Positions 32,806 through 41,569 of a stretch of 41,633 bases of DNA are shown here, piece by piece. Origin of the DNA: an uncultured Clostridia bacterium (GTDB lineage: Bacteria > Bacillota > Clostridia > Christensenellales > UBA1242); the NCBI GenBank assembly GCA_937907645.1, contig CALCWV010000033.1, positions 1-41,633 on the forward strand, written 5' to 3'. A program made the position numbers and the translations under genes. The notes under the pieces are model-generated. The model did no database searches, had not been told where the DNA came from, and saw only the letters and a program-made list of their open reading frames with translations. Each line of letters begins with the position of its first letter. Positions within the stretch are counted from its first letter, which is position 1.

Positions 32806-33756
32806 ATGACAACAAAAACAAAAACAACCTTAAAAGTTTTGGGATTGGGACTCTTAGCTGTTCCAGCTGTGTTTGCTTTCACAGCATGTGGAGGAGGCAG
32901 CGATCTTGACCAAAAAGCTGTTTGTAGCACAAACAAGAGCTACACAGCTTCAACTGCAGCAGAGTTCAATGAGAAAACAACAGGGGATTCATACATAACA
33001 TGGAATGCGGGAGGATATCGTTTAACTGTAGAAGCAAATGCAGAAGGATATGCAGGTCCAGAAGGATATCAAACAAAATATTCTCTTAACTTGCTTTCAA
33101 ATGCGGCTATAAGACTAGGCGGGAAAAAAGAAGATAATCAGCTTGGAATGAAAACAAAAATGAACCTTGACCTTGTAGGTGTTAAGGCAGATGTTACAAT
33201 GGAATCATATGTAGTTGACGGAAATTTATATGCTCATACATATCCAACAACAATTGAAACTGGCTATACAAAAACAGAGATTGCTGAACAGAAAATTATG
33301 GTCGAGGGAATTACAGCTGACTATGCAATGACAAATGTCGGCGAAATGGATGCCGCTTATGACCAAGATGCTATTATGGACTTTATAAAAAAATATCAAG
33401 ACCTTGCAACTTTCCAAATCAGTGAAAATGGAAATGACATTGGATTCAAAGTTGTTTTCGACAATTCAGTTGCTTTTGGAGAAATGACAAACATTGTTGC
33501 TTATGTAAACGTTGACGCAAGATATGCAAATAATCCTGAAGTTTCAAATGGATATATGATTAAAGAACTTAGAATTGAAGGAGATTATTCAACCTCAGCT
33601 GGATCAGGAGCAACCTCAGGATCAATTTCGATGACAGGAAGAATGAGTGTTACTATCTCAGCATATTGGGGAGACTCAGAAGGAAATGTTATTCATCCTG
33701 ACTTCAATGGATACAAAGCTGGAAGCATCAGTGATATTAGCGGATTAATTAAATAA
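32806..33756 (+). CDS. Putative lipoprotein, 316 aa
   Basis: Signal peptide with lipobox AFTAC (Cys28), then a Gly/Ser linker. The mature part alternates short beta-strands (MNLDLVGVKADVTMESYV, DGNLYAHTYP, IVAYVNVDARY, MSVTISAYWG) in a way that recalls LolA/LppX-like or DUF6612 lipoproteins. That is by-eye similarity only. A low-complexity SAGSGATSGSIS loop lies near residue 265. It has its own promoter and terminator. Confidence 0.78.
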   Translation: MTTKTKTTLKVLGLGLLAVPAVFAFTACGGGSDLDQKAVCSTNKSYTASTAAEFNEKTTGDSYITWNAGGYRLTVEANAEGYAGPEGYQTKYSLNLLSNAAIRLGGKKEDNQLGMKTKMNLDLVGVKADVTMESYVVDGNLYAHTYPTTIETGYTKTEIAEQKIMVEGITADYAMTNVGEMDAAYDQDAIMDFIKKYQDLATFQISENGNDIGFKVVFDNSVAFGEMTNIVAYVNVDARYANNPEVSNGYMIKELRIEGDYSTSAGSGATSGSISMTGRMSVTISAYWGDSEGNVIHPDFNGYKAGSISDISGLIK

Positions 33757-33775
33757 GAATATAAAATTAATAAAA

Positions 33776-33804
33776 AAGGCTATCGTTCGAGATAGCTTTT
33801 TTTG
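33776..33804 (+). terminator. Lipoprotein gene terminator
   Basis: GCTATC-GTTCGA-GATAGC followed by T-run. The 170 bases up to the rubrerythrin stop hold nothing else I can identify. Confidence 0.8.
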
Positions 33805-33973
33805 TAGAAAATTTCCATTTTAAATTGTAGCATAAAAAGAGATTTTACCTTTCAAGTGTTCTTCTTCGTTAGAATTAATTTATAACTCACAAAAAATACT
33901 AACACATTTTTAGTATATCTAGTAAGAATGCTTATTCAGAAAATTTGTCAAGAACTTCAAATTACTACCTAAG

Positions 33974-34567
33974 TTAATTCTCATCATTGAGCTTTAACAT
34001 AACTCGGCCTTGAGCAGACTCACAGAGAGGACATTTTTTCCATGCTTCTTTGGAAGTCGCTTCATATCCGCAATCTGCACATTTCCATTTAACTGGCTTT
34101 GGCTTTTTGTAGAGTGTTCCGTTTTTGAGCTGATTATATAGATCAGTGAAAAGTTTTCTGTGGCAAGATTCCACTTGGATTATGTTTTCATATAGGAGCG
34201 CAATATCTTCAAACCCTTCCTCTCTTGCAACTTTTGCATATTCTGGATAGATATTTTGCTCTTCCAGTTTTTCATCCTCAGCTGCGAGCTTTAAGTTTTC
34301 AAGTAGATCCCATTTTTCCTTGAATGGATAGCCAGAAGAGATGTCGATGTTGTTAATTGTTTTGTCATCAGCTTTTTGAATGAAGGTGTAGAACATCCTT
34401 GCGTGATTGAATTCGTTATAAACAACCTTATCTACAATCTCAGCAAGGCAGGAATATCCCTGAGTTCTTGCCCCATACTCAATAAACTTGTAGCGGATGT
34501 GAGCTTGGCATTCTCCAGCATAAGACTTTGCCAAATTATTATATGTTTTACTTTCTTTTAAATTCAT
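33974..34567 (-). CDS. rbr: Rubrerythrin
   Basis: Non-haem di-iron peroxidase of anaerobes that reduces hydrogen peroxide; 197 aa. The N-terminal ferritin-like four-helix part carries the iron ligands (AGECQAHIRYKFI; YNEFNHARMFY; EEQNIYPEYAKVAREEGFE; ENIIQVESCHRKLF). The C-terminal rubredoxin domain has two Cys pairs (CADCGYE and CPLCESA). The ATG follows GAGGAGGA. No clear PerR box was seen upstream. It is a single-gene unit and fits the anaerobic lifestyle suggested by pflB. Confidence 0.95.
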   Translation of the reverse strand: MNLKESKTYNNLAKSYAGECQAHIRYKFIEYGARTQGYSCLAEIVDKVVYNEFNHARMFYTFIQKADDKTINNIDISSGYPFKEKWDLLENLKLAAEDEKLEEQNIYPEYAKVAREEGFEDIALLYENIIQVESCHRKLFTDLYNQLKNGTLYKKPKPVKWKCADCGYEATSKEAWKKCPLCESAQGRVMLKLNDEN

Positions 34568-34709
34568 GTTTATCCTCCTCTCTGTTTTTTAACATTTTAT
34601 TTTGGATTTAAACAAAAAGTTGAGTTAATGAGTATATATTAGGGTGGGATTTTTTTTACGAACGATGTCGAAGTGAAATAAAAAAAGTTAAAAAACCTTA
34701 TAAAAAACA

Positions 34710-34739
34710 TTTACGAAGAGCAAGAATTTATGTTATAAT
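34710..34739 (+). promoter_or_regulatory. Promoter of the 648-aa lipoprotein gene
   Basis: TTTACG (34710-34715), 18-base spacer, perfect TATAAT (34734-34739). Confidence 0.55.
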
Positions 34740-34768
34740 AAAAATATAATTTAAGGGGGGTAAACATT

Positions 34769-36715
34769 TTGAAAAAGAAAATTTTAGGAATTGGCTTAGG
34801 ATTATGCTTAGTAGCCTCTGGTCTAGTAGCCTTTACAGGATGTGGAAGAAAAGAGGCAAAGTTTAATTTCACTGTTGATTATGATCCAGCTAGTATTTCT
34901 GTTGGCGTTGAAGCTAACAAGGAGTACTCAAGCGATACAATTCGTGCAGACGGGGGGCACAAGTCCCTTAGGGTTTATGGATATAAAGATGTTTATAACT
35001 ATGATAATATGGTTATAACGATCAACGGCGAACCAGCAGGAGACCGTTTTCAAAAAATAAATAACGCTGGCGAAATGTTGGGAACACTTCGCATTGATGG
35101 GTTATCGGATAAATCATCAATCAAAATAAGCAATGTTGAGGATAAATTTATAAAAGTTGGATTTATTCTAGACGCAAGCACGCTTATCGAAGAAAATGAT
35201 AGAAGAAAATTTGAATCGGATAGCGATCAGTATGAGTATACTATAAAAGCTATGAATTTTGCTTCAAACTTAAGATTAAAAATGAGTGACAGTGATCTCG
35301 CATACTGGAGGGCAAAGAACGCTAAAATTGATAGCAAAACAAATAACAATGGGACTGTTTTCACAGAGTTTTTCCAAGATTCAGATAATGTAATCTTTAG
35401 CGGGGAAGACGAGACTGGAGCTACAGTAGAATATAAAGCCCCATATATGTTCACACTCAAACTTGCTGATCTTTATCAGACAAAAGTGGAAACATGGTAC
35501 GTAACATCAAATAGCGAAGGTACAGTAAAGCCAGCTGACGAAAGCACAATTTTAAGACAATATGAAACATACAACTATGAATACGCAGGAATCCCTGCAT
35601 ACAATGAAATAGCAGCAGGATATTTTACATCCCCAGCTTTAAGATCGTATAATATCGCAGACAATTTCTCTGCAGGCGGAGAATTTACAGGATATTTGGG
35701 AAATGAACTTAATTCAAGTAATAACGGAATGGGCAATGACTTCACAAATAAATCGCTAAGCGCCGCTGAGCTTTGCCATAGAGAAAGAATGAAAGTAACT
35801 CTCGAAGATAACACAATCGTTGTTATTGATCCATCTTCAGTTAAACCAGCTTCATTTTCACTTACTTCACAAGACGGACTTACAAGCTTTGCGACAGATG
35901 ACACAGGAAGCTCATCATCTATTACTGAGAAATATCCAGTAGATCAAATTAGAACATTTAAAACATCAGGTCTTTCAAACCTTAGAGACACATACAATGT
36001 TGATTTCACAAATGCAACATACAAACTTAATGATCTTGTACTTACAAGAGCTGAAAGCGTAGAAGCAGCAACAGAGGCTTTAAATAATGGTGTGCCTGCA
36101 ATTTGCTATTACGATGAAACAACGAAAGAATTTCAAGGTTGGATTAACAAAAATGTTCTCCCATCACACTTTTGCAGTAAAGAGTCTCTATTAGAATTTT
36201 TCTCACCAAAAGCTGAATGTTATGATTTTAGTTTAATTGGGGTGTCTTTCCCAAAAGAAAATTTTACAGCTATTCTTGCAAGAAACACGGCTAATTATGG
36301 AATAAACCCAGGAGCAATAGGTGAAGTTGTCCAAATTGGAACTCTTCCAACATCTTATACTTACAAAGGTGAAGGCGATCTTCGTTATATTCATAGATCA
36401 GAAGAAGATATAACATTGAGATTTGGCCAACCATGTGATTTCAGTGGTGCAACAAAAACACAAGTTGTTATCAAGAAAAATGGAAACCTAGAGAAAGTTA
36501 TTGACATTATAGCAGAGTACAATAAAGTAAAAGCCACTCTCAGCGACTCAGATAGCTACTTTGAATTTACTGATGGAAACTACTCATTCAGAGTTGACCT
36601 TAGTACTTTCGGTTCTTCAAATTATTCAATTAACAATATTGAAAACTTATACGTAACGACATCACTTGCAGGAGTTAACCTTCTCGAAGTTGATACTGTT
36701 TTAGTTAACATATAA
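34769..36715 (+). CDS. Putative lipoprotein, 648 aa (TTG start)
   Basis: Signal peptide MKKKILGIGLGLCLVASG, lipobox VAFTGC (Cys25). The start codon is TTG, 8 bases after a run of six G; no ATG is placed nearby in frame. The rest is beta-rich and secreted in character, without a motif I can name. Two parts recall bacterial Ig-like or surface modules (SDKSSIKISNVEDKFIKVGF; DITLRFGQPCDFSGATKTQV), but this is weak. Its signal peptide is close in pattern to the lipoproteins at 28588 and 32806. Confidence 0.8.
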   Translation: MKKKILGIGLGLCLVASGLVAFTGCGRKEAKFNFTVDYDPASISVGVEANKEYSSDTIRADGGHKSLRVYGYKDVYNYDNMVITINGEPAGDRFQKINNAGEMLGTLRIDGLSDKSSIKISNVEDKFIKVGFILDASTLIEENDRRKFESDSDQYEYTIKAMNFASNLRLKMSDSDLAYWRAKNAKIDSKTNNNGTVFTEFFQDSDNVIFSGEDETGATVEYKAPYMFTLKLADLYQTKVETWYVTSNSEGTVKPADESTILRQYETYNYEYAGIPAYNEIAAGYFTSPALRSYNIADNFSAGGEFTGYLGNELNSSNNGMGNDFTNKSLSAAELCHRERMKVTLEDNTIVVIDPSSVKPASFSLTSQDGLTSFATDDTGSSSSITEKYPVDQIRTFKTSGLSNLRDTYNVDFTNATYKLNDLVLTRAESVEAATEALNNGVPAICYYDETTKEFQGWINKNVLPSHFCSKESLLEFFSPKAECYDFSLIGVSFPKENFTAILARNTANYGINPGAIGEVVQIGTLPTSYTYKGEGDLRYIHRSEEDITLRFGQPCDFSGATKTQVVIKKNGNLEKVIDIIAEYNKVKATLSDSDSYFEFTDGNYSFRVDLSTFGSSNYSINNIENLYVTTSLAGVNLLEVDTVLVNI

Positions 36716-36730
36716 TAAAATATAAAAAAA

Positions 36731-36760
36731 GGACTTTGCCAGTTGCAGAGTCTTTTTTTA
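36731..36760 (+). terminator. Terminator of the 648-aa lipoprotein gene
   Basis: GACT-T-TGC / GCA-G-AGTC stem with one mismatch and loop CAGTT, followed by T-run. Confidence 0.7.
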
Positions 36761-36836
36761 TCTCTATTTTTATCCCTATAAGTTAGAAATATAGACTTTT
36801 CCTCGCTTAAAATTCTTTATTCTATGCAATAAATAT

Positions 36837-36865
36837 TTGACTTTATATGCAAAGAGTGGTATGAT
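36837..36865 (+). promoter_or_regulatory. Promoter of the AbrB/ABC operon
   Basis: TTGACT (36837-36842), 17-base spacer, TATGAT (36860-36865). A leader of about 95 bases precedes the first gene, space enough for an operator. Confidence 0.65.
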
Positions 36866-36964
36866 TTGTATAACAAAACATACTTTAATATTAGGGGTTT
36901 AAAGAAATATTAAAACCATTTTTAAAATCTATGTGTTATTAAAGTTAGATAAAATGGAGGTGCT

Positions 36965-37171
36965 ATGAAAAACGATAGAGAGCAATATGTTTGGGCTGCG
37001 AAGATAGGAACAAAGGGGCAGTTTGTCATTCCTGCAGAGGCAAGAGAAGTTTTTGGATTTAAGCCGGGAGACACAATTTTACTCCTTGGGGATAAGTCTA
37101 AGGGCATTGCAATTGTTAAAAAAGAAGACTTTGCTCAGCTTTTTGATGCGATCATTGGGGGACAGAAATGA
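36965..37171 (+). CDS. AbrB-family transcriptional regulator (SpoVT/AbrB domain)
   Basis: 68 aa. It carries one swapped-hairpin DNA-binding domain: AAKIGTKGQFVIPAEAREVFGFKPGDTILLLGD, the standard AbrB/MazE pattern. Its stop overlaps the ATG of the ABC ATPase gene (ATGA), so the regulator and transporter are translationally coupled. It probably controls this operon (inference from context). The ATG follows GGAGGTG. Confidence 0.88.
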   Translation: MKNDREQYVWAAKIGTKGQFVIPAEAREVFGFKPGDTILLLGDKSKGIAIVKKEDFAQLFDAIIGGQK

Positions 37172-37899
37172 AAGAGGCTATTGTTATAGAAGAGATAACA
37201 AAGAATTTTAAGGGGCTCTGTGCGGTCGATCACGTGAGTTTAAAAATAAAAGAAGGGGAGATTTTTGGTCTTTTAGGAATAAATGGTGCAGGGAAGACAA
37301 CACTTATTCGAATGCTTTCTTGTTTAAGTAAGCCAAGTTCAGGGGATGCTCAAATTATGGGACTTTCTCTTACAAAAGACTCTGCAAAGATAAAGGAAAT
37401 AATCAACATTTCTCCACAAGAAACTGCTGTTGCGGGCAATCTTTCAGTTAGAGAAAACTTAGAATTTATTGCAAGTCTTTATTACAAAGACAAGCAGGTT
37501 ATAAAGGGGAAGGCAGAAAGCCTTATAGAAAAATTCAATCTTGAAGAAGTTGCGAAGAAAAGAGCGAAACTGCTTTCTGGTGGGATGCAAAGAAGACTTA
37601 GCATTGCCATGGCGCTTGTCAGTACCCCAAAAATTCTCTTTCTCGACGAGCCTACTTTGGGGCTTGACGTTATTGCAAGAAAGGAGCTTTGGAATGTTAT
37701 AAAGGAACTTAAAAAATCAATCACGATAATACTCACAACTCACTATATGGAAGAGGCAGAAAATCTTGCTGACAGAATTGGCATCATGGTCAAGGGAAGG
37801 CTTGTTGCTCTTGGAACAGCAAAACAGCTTAAAAAACAAGCGGGAGAAAGTAAATTCGAGGACGCCTTCATAAAGATTGCTGAGGGAGGTGCACTATGA
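37168..37899 (+). CDS. ABC transporter ATP-binding protein
   Basis: 243 aa. Walker A GINGAGKT (38-45), Q-loop SPQE near 83, signature LSGGMQRR (136-143), Walker B ILFLDEPTLGLD (156-167), and switch His in LTTHYMEEAE. It resembles the ATPases of ABC-2 drug or lantibiotic exporters (CcmA/NatA type). It overlaps both neighbours by 4 bases. Confidence 0.94.
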   Translation: MKEAIVIEEITKNFKGLCAVDHVSLKIKEGEIFGLLGINGAGKTTLIRMLSCLSKPSSGDAQIMGLSLTKDSAKIKEIINISPQETAVAGNLSVRENLEFIASLYYKDKQVIKGKAESLIEKFNLEEVAKKRAKLLSGGMQRRLSIAMALVSTPKILFLDEPTLGLDVIARKELWNVIKELKKSITIILTTHYMEEAENLADRIGIMVKGRLVALGTAKQLKKQAGESKFEDAFIKIAEGGAL

Positions 37900-38648
37900 G
37901 GAGTTTAGCTTTTGCAAAGAGAAATTTAAAAGAGATCTTGAGAGATCCTCTGAGTCTTGTTTTCTGCTTTGCTTTTCCTGTTGTCCTTATGGTTATAATG
38001 CTACTCATCATAAACAGCACTGTTCCAGACATCTCTGTTACCCCTCAATTTAAGATTGAGAATATGTTTGGAAGCATGTGCGTGTTTAGTTTTACATTTT
38101 TAATGTTATTTACAGCAATGCTAATTTCAAAGGATAGAAATTCATCCTTTCAGTCAAGGCTAAATGTCAGCCCAATTAGGTCATATGAAATGCTATTTGG
38201 ATATGTACTTGCGATTCTTCCGCTAGCTTTTGTGCAAGTTATCTTAATTTTTTGCACATCTCTATGCTTTGGACTCACTGTTCAGTGGAATATTTTGCTT
38301 GCAATTTTAAGTTTAATCCCATCAATGCTACTATTTATCGGATTTGGAATTTTACTTGGCTCACTTTTCAATGAAAAAGCGGTCGGGGGCATGTGCTCGC
38401 TTATAATCAACTTAGCGGTTTTTCTTGGAGGAATGTTCTTTCCAATGGAGACGATGAACAACGCATTTACAGTTATTTGCGACATTCTTCCTTTTGCCCC
38501 AGGAATAAGGCTGCCAAAGATGATTATTTCTAACAACACATCTGGCATTTGGCTTCCAATTATGACAATAGTTTTATACATGCTAATGATATTTAGTGTG
38601 TCAATTGTTGTTTTTCAGATTAAATCAAAGTCGGATAAGAAAAATTAA
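37896..38648 (+). CDS. ABC-2 type transporter permease
   Basis: 250 aa with six predicted membrane helices: about 21-41, 60-84, 105-130, 136-157, 164-185 and 219-243. The ABC-2 signature region (GSLFNEKAVGGMCSLIINLAVFLGGMFFPMETM, LPFAPGIRLPKM) is visible. It forms the exporter with the ATPase encoded just before it. The substrate cannot be told; drug or peptide export is typical of the family. Confidence 0.9.
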   Translation: MRSLAFAKRNLKEILRDPLSLVFCFAFPVVLMVIMLLIINSTVPDISVTPQFKIENMFGSMCVFSFTFLMLFTAMLISKDRNSSFQSRLNVSPIRSYEMLFGYVLAILPLAFVQVILIFCTSLCFGLTVQWNILLAILSLIPSMLLFIGFGILLGSLFNEKAVGGMCSLIINLAVFLGGMFFPMETMNNAFTVICDILPFAPGIRLPKMIISNNTSGIWLPIMTIVLYMLMIFSVSIVVFQIKSKSDKKN

Positions 38649-38674
38649 AAACACGGGCAGCCGTGTTTTTTTTG
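38649..38674 (+). terminator. AbrB/ABC operon terminator
   Basis: ACACGG-GCAG-CCGTGT followed by eight T. Confidence 0.85.
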
Positions 38675-38775
38675 TTAAAATAATAAATGTTATTACAATA
38701 ATAGATGAAATATCATAATAATGATTACATAAATTTATAAAAATGAATTAAAAGTATGAAAAAGACTAAAATAGA

Positions 38776-38804
38776 TTGACTTTTTATCTATTTAATATTA
38801 AAAT
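38776..38804 (+). promoter_or_regulatory. Promoter of the XRE/HD-TGS pair
   Basis: TTGACT (38776-38781), 17-base spacer, TAAAAT (38799-38804). Upstream lie A/T dyads such as TAATAAATGTTATTA (about 38683-38697) and ATAATAGATG with CATAATAAT, which could be operators for the regulator. Confidence 0.6.
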
Positions 38805-38840
38805 TAGTGATATAAAAGGTTAGAAAGGACGAGGTGAATT

Positions 38841-39803
38841 ATGAAAAGTATGTTTCAAGAAAATTTAAAGAAGCTTGCAGAAAAGTACACTCAGAAATAT
38901 ATTGCGCAAAAGACTGGGTTCTCTCAATCTAGCGTAAATAACTATATTTCCAAGGCAAGCGAGCCTTCCATTCAGTTTTTAGTTGCACTAAAGAACGCCT
39001 TTGGAATTGATGTCAATGAGTTCTTGTTTTCAGACTATGGAGTAGGCGAAGAAGTGTCCTATGACAGATTTTTAGGAAACTATATCATGTATTATTATAA
39101 TAATGATTCCTACAAAGGCGAAGTGCACAGTAATTTGAAAAATACTTTGAATTATGGCGTCCTCAGTATATATAAAGAGGGAATTTTGGGGCAGGTTGTG
39201 ACACGTGCCGCTGTTTTTGAGGATAGATCCAAGGCAACAAAACTCTTAGAAAAGTGCAATCATGTCAGTAGCACGGAAGAACTTTTGGAAGCCTACAAGG
39301 ATCAAGGTTATCCCTATGTGGGAAAGATATCCACAAATGACCAAAGTATTTTCCTTGAAATGAAAAACATTGAAAAGAAAGATCAGGGATATATTATTCT
39401 TAACAATCCACCATCAAAGTCCGAGTATAGGGGAGGTGTTGCTGCTGTCAGCTCTATCGCAAGAGGAAGAGAACATAACCCTTGTATTCAGTTTATGATT
39501 ATTTCAAAAAAATTGTTAGACGTGCCAGACGGAGAACTTTATGAAAGTTTGAAGTTTGACAAGTATGAAGTTAATATGGATGATAATATCAAAGATATCA
39601 TAAGTCTATTTAAAAGATTGTATGTTGAGAAAAACGATCTTGCAAGCGACCTCACTGAAGCTCAGAAAATGGCTATTGTAAGAAATAAAATTGAATATCA
39701 TCTTAATGAAATTCTTGAGGCAAATGTTTTTAGGTTCGCAAAAGTATCAAATAGAGAGGACGACAGAGTGTATAGACTGATTAGGGAGGGGCTCGATGTT
39801 TGA
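38841..39803 (+). CDS. XRE-type regulator with unknown C-terminal domain, 320 aa
   Basis: The N-terminal helix-turn-helix (residues ~8-60: YIAQKTGFSQSSVNNYISKASEPSIQFLVALKNAFGIDVNEFLF) is of the Cro/CI type. The ~250-residue C-terminal part is not recognised; it has a beta-rich centre (GVLSIYKEGILGQVVTRAAVF) and a helical end. Its last 8 bases overlap the start of the HD-TGS gene, so the two are coupled. The ATG follows GACGAGGTGA. Confidence 0.82.
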   Translation: MKSMFQENLKKLAEKYTQKYIAQKTGFSQSSVNNYISKASEPSIQFLVALKNAFGIDVNEFLFSDYGVGEEVSYDRFLGNYIMYYYNNDSYKGEVHSNLKNTLNYGVLSIYKEGILGQVVTRAAVFEDRSKATKLLEKCNHVSSTEELLEAYKDQGYPYVGKISTNDQSIFLEMKNIEKKDQGYIILNNPPSKSEYRGGVAAVSSIARGREHNPCIQFMIISKKLLDVPDGELYESLKFDKYEVNMDDNIKDIISLFKRLYVEKNDLASDLTEAQKMAIVRNKIEYHLNEILEANVFRFAKVSNREDDRVYRLIREGLDV

Positions 39804-41229
39804 GAAAGTAGATAAAATATTTGAGCAAATCCTGAGGATCGTACGCCAAAACGACATTCCTGAAGAGATAATTGTCAAGGCATATAAAAAGGCGAAGGAG
39901 CTTCACAAGGAGCAAAAGAGAAAGGACGGCCAACCATACATCAATCACCCAGTTGCAGTTGCACTCATCTTGGCAAAGCTTGAGTTTGACGAAAACGTTA
40001 TTGCTGGTGGATTACTCCACGATACAATAGAGGATTGCGGGTACACTAAAGCGCAGATGATAGCTGATTTTAATAAGACTGTTTTTGAACTTGTTGACTG
40101 CGTGAGCGCTATTGATGATGCTAAATATATATTTGATAAAAAGGATATTTTCGAGGATCCTAATTTTGTTAAGTCGTCGGCGGAGGAGCAGACTTTTAAG
40201 AAGCTCATAAGTCTTGGAAAAAATAATCCTTGCGGATTTGCGATTAAGTTTGCAGATAGATTACACAACCTTCGAACAATTGAAATTTTTGATTACAACA
40301 AGCAGCTAGAAAAAGTTAGAGAAACTGAAAAGTGGGTGCTTCCAATTGCGAAAGCTTTGAGGGCGGAATACTTTTATCGTGCAATAACGAATGAATGTTT
40401 TAAAATTGTAAACAGAGAAAAAGGCAAGCAATATTTTGAGAGCTATAGAGCATATCATAACTCAAATGTAAGCAACATCGCAAGCTTTGAAACAAGACTT
40501 AAAGAACTTTTTGCCGGCACGCTTATCAAAGATATCCGAATTAAAAATGTTAGGGAATACAAAGTTTTTCAGGATCTGTCAAAGATATATAAAAACATTG
40601 ATGTTCGAGAGGTTTCGCAAGGTCAGATTTTAAAAGTTACAAACTACAATATTTACATGCTTTTTAATGACGGAATATCTATCAAAGAGGCGACTGCGGA
40701 AGTGCTTAGGCTTTTAAATAAGCAGTCTGACCTAAAGATAATTGATGCTAATATAGGAAGTTTCAGTAACAAAGTTTACTATCAAATAAACGACTCTATA
40801 AAAAACAAATACAATGTATACATTCTATCAAAGAATGAATATAGAATCCTCAAAGTGGGAACATTGAATGGGCAGAACTTAGATCTTATTGACGAGGAGA
40901 ATATCAACAATCTCGACGAAGATTTAATTAAAGTGCGAACTAGGTCCGGAGAGATTAAATATATCATGAAAAATAGCACAGCTCTTGATCTTGCTTTCAA
41001 GCTTCACAGAGATATCGGCTTTGCATTTAAGTATGCCATAATCAATGGAAGTAAATCAAAACTTCCACCATACACAAAGCTTAACGAAAATGACAAGGTG
41101 GAGATAATAACAGATGTAGATGAAAATGGCGAAATGAAAAACAACGCCAAACTAAACTGGCTTGCTTACGTTAACACCGAGCATGCGAAGAAGATTTTGA
41201 TAAAATACTTTTCAAGAATGTTAGAGTAA
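39796..41229 (+). CDS. RelA/SpoT-like protein with HD and TGS domains but no clear synthetase motifs
   Basis: 477 aa. Residues 1-~190 are an HD hydrolase of the (p)ppGpp type: His51 (INHPVAVALILAKL), LLHDTIED (His75, Asp76, Glu79, Asp80) and KFADRLHNLRT (Asp154), all metal or catalytic ligands in place. Residues ~195-365 lie where the synthetase should be. I see none of its landmarks (R-x-K-x-x-x-SI-x-x-K, Y-x-x-K-x-x-GYQSLH). Residues ~377-441 are a TGS domain (IKVRTRSGEIKYIM ... NDKVEIITD). No ACT domain follows. It may be a hydrolase-only alarmone enzyme or act on another substrate (inference). Ribosome site GGGAGGGG. Confidence 0.85.
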   Translation: MFEKVDKIFEQILRIVRQNDIPEEIIVKAYKKAKELHKEQKRKDGQPYINHPVAVALILAKLEFDENVIAGGLLHDTIEDCGYTKAQMIADFNKTVFELVDCVSAIDDAKYIFDKKDIFEDPNFVKSSAEEQTFKKLISLGKNNPCGFAIKFADRLHNLRTIEIFDYNKQLEKVRETEKWVLPIAKALRAEYFYRAITNECFKIVNREKGKQYFESYRAYHNSNVSNIASFETRLKELFAGTLIKDIRIKNVREYKVFQDLSKIYKNIDVREVSQGQILKVTNYNIYMLFNDGISIKEATAEVLRLLNKQSDLKIIDANIGSFSNKVYYQINDSIKNKYNVYILSKNEYRILKVGTLNGQNLDLIDEENINNLDEDLIKVRTRSGEIKYIMKNSTALDLAFKLHRDIGFAFKYAIINGSKSKLPPYTKLNENDKVEIITDVDENGEMKNNAKLNWLAYVNTEHAKKILIKYFSRMLE

Positions 41230-41233
41230 AAAA

Positions 41234-41387
41234 TCGAACCACCGACCCCCACCTTATAGCGTGCCGCGGAGCAAGGGATTATCGCGTTAAGGGCGGCGTG
41301 TTTATAAGTTTGTGCTTCGCACAAGGCAAACGAAGTTTGCTGTGGGGTTCGGTGAAAAAAATATTTAGCCCCCACCTTATAGCGTGC
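41234..41387. repeat. Two fragments of tRNA-Ile separated by hairpin-rich DNA
   Basis: Bases 41234-41257 are identical to 41588-41611, the T-arm to anticodon part of the tRNA-Ile at the window edge. A 19-base core of this (CCCCCACCTTATAGCGTGC, 41246-41264) recurs at 41369-41387, 123 bases further. Between them are short hairpins TTGTGC-TTC-GCACAA and GCAAAC-GAA-GTTTGC. The first fragment begins 4 bases after the stop codon of the HD-TGS gene. The second sits in a 12-bp hairpin CTTATAGCGTGC / GCACGATATAAG. They are too short to be tRNAs. Confidence 0.85.
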
Positions 41388-41533
41388 TGTGCACGATATA
41401 AGAGACTGGGTCTTTTAAAGATTGTGGTTTTCGCCCGCTTTCCTCTATTCAAAAACTCGAATTTTGCATAACTGCAAAATTGTTTTTTTCTTTGTTTTTG
41501 TCAAAATTAGCAAGCTATTTTGTCAACACAAAT
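41388..41533. other. Intergenic stretch with no gene seen
   Basis: There is no ORF with a ribosome site. Apart from the right arm of the hairpin at its left end and T/A-rich runs, I see no feature before the tRNA-Ile terminator. Confidence 0.6.
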
Positions 41534-41562
41534 AAAAAAAGCATTCAATTTTCATTGAATGC
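41534..41562 (-). terminator. tRNA-Ile terminator
   Basis: Minus strand GCATTCAAT-GAAA-ATTGAATGC followed by seven T; it starts 8 bases after the tRNA end. Confidence 0.85.
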
Positions 41563-41569
41563 GAGTTTT

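Noticed and set aside
38776..41229. Classic type II toxin-antitoxin pair
   Set aside because: The XRE protein is large (320 aa) and the partner is an HD-TGS hydrolase-like protein of 477 aa; neither looks like a small toxin. An alarmone-control module fits better.
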